DNA of 52,467 nucleotides from an uncultured Opitutia bacterium (GTDB lineage Bacteria; Verrucomicrobiota; Verrucomicrobiia; Opitutales; CAJWYM01). The position numbers and the translations under genes are program-made. Positions 52,206 to 52,467 of this stretch are shown here, one piece after another; the stretch's first letter is position 1; every line of letters starts with the position of its first letter. A model generated the notes under the pieces. It was not told the DNA's origin, made no database searches, and worked only from the letters and a program-made list of their open reading frames with translations. The stretch is from contig CAJWYM010000016.1 in NCBI GenBank assembly GCA_913049555.1, positions 1-52,467 on the forward strand, read 5' to 3'.

Positions 52206-52467
52206 TTCAAAGCGTAACAGATTTGCCAATTCGAATTCTTCGAAAAATCTTCTTAAGTCGAATTATCAATGCCCTATTATGGAGCGCATGGAAAACCATT
52301 TTGATTTCTACTCTATTATTATTTTTGTTTTACAAATTTCCTTCGTTTCACAATTTATTGAACGCATTTCAATGGACCTCCATTTTAATTTCAATCTTTC
52401 TGTTTTTCTTTTTCATAAATTTTTATATCCGATATCCGAGAATAAAAATCTTAGAAAAAATCCGAAA
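52202..52467 (+). CDS. Membrane protein, 5' part (cut by window edge)
   Basis: An open frame starts with GTG at 52202 overlapping the stop of the BatA-like gene and runs off the end after 88 codons. The first 30 residues are basic (LPIRILRKIFLSRIINALLW), followed by two membrane helices (ILISTLLLFLFYKF and SILISIFLFFFFINFYI). It is probably a further member of the DUF58/BatA cluster; related clusters have a DUF4175-type protein with two N-terminal helices at this position, but too little is visible to decide. Confidence 0.7.
   Translation, partial: MIQSVTDLPIRILRKIFLSRIINALLWSAWKTILISTLLLFLFYKFPSFHNLLNAFQWTSILISIFLFFFFINFYIRYPRIKILEKIR

Overview
The window looks like chromosomal DNA of a member of Verrucomicrobiota, probably class Opitutae. 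The evidence is the partial 16S rRNA at the left edge, read by eye, a large PEP-CTERM protein with autotransporter-type beta repeats, a DUF5069 protein, a PPi-type phosphofructokinase and a DUF58/BatA cluster. The DNA is visibly AT-rich. I see no prophage, CRISPR array or intact insertion sequence. Nearly all of it is housekeeping or lineage-specific core gene content, densely packed on both strands.

Layout. 1-0.6 kb: 5' end of a 16S rRNA gene on the minus strand with its leader and promoter. 0.65-5 kb: Sel1-repeat protein, dxs, a tiny ORF and a DUF697 membrane protein (all minus), then a promoter-driven small protein (plus) that resembles only the DNA-binding part of an IS481-type transposase. 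5.4-7.3 kb: a lipase-maturation-factor homologue and a small membrane protein. 7.3-10.4 kb: a three-domain PII-like protein translationally coupled to a duplicated DUF1538 membrane protein, the most unusual gene pair here. 10.5-16.5 kb: a lipoprotein, a small membrane protein, then a minus-strand run of DUF5069, CPBP protease, comF, accD and folC. 16.5-19.8 kb: ABC exporter, nitroreductase-like protein and gluQ. 20-25.4 kb: recA and an IPT/TIG-type lipoprotein (minus), hemW, a SulP transporter and tRNA-Lys(CTT) (plus). 25.4-31.4 kb: the 1418-residue PEP-CTERM protein and PPi-phosphofructokinase. 31.5-34.6 kb: a coupled pair of a PLP enzyme and a GSCFA protein, diverging from two small heat-shock proteins whose leader can fold into a hairpin next to the ribosome-binding site. 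34.6-37.3 kb: parA, a cysteine hydrolase and argA as one compact unit. 37.6-41.1 kb: a coupled PAS histidine kinase and REC-kinase. 41.1-47.6 kb: hrpB, cvfB-like, then ftsY, aroB and an unknown gene. 47.7-52.5 kb: FecR-domain protein, an unknown protein, a low-molecular-weight phosphatase, DUF58, BatA-like and a truncated membrane gene running off the right edge.

Working together: minus-strand accD and folC serve lipid and folate metabolism; dxs supplies isoprenoid precursors; aroB and argA supply aromatic amino acids and arginine; ftsY serves protein targeting. The PII/DUF1538 pair, the kinase pair and the heat-shock leader are the regulatory highlights. Product names come from motif recognition in the translated sequence; no database search was possible.
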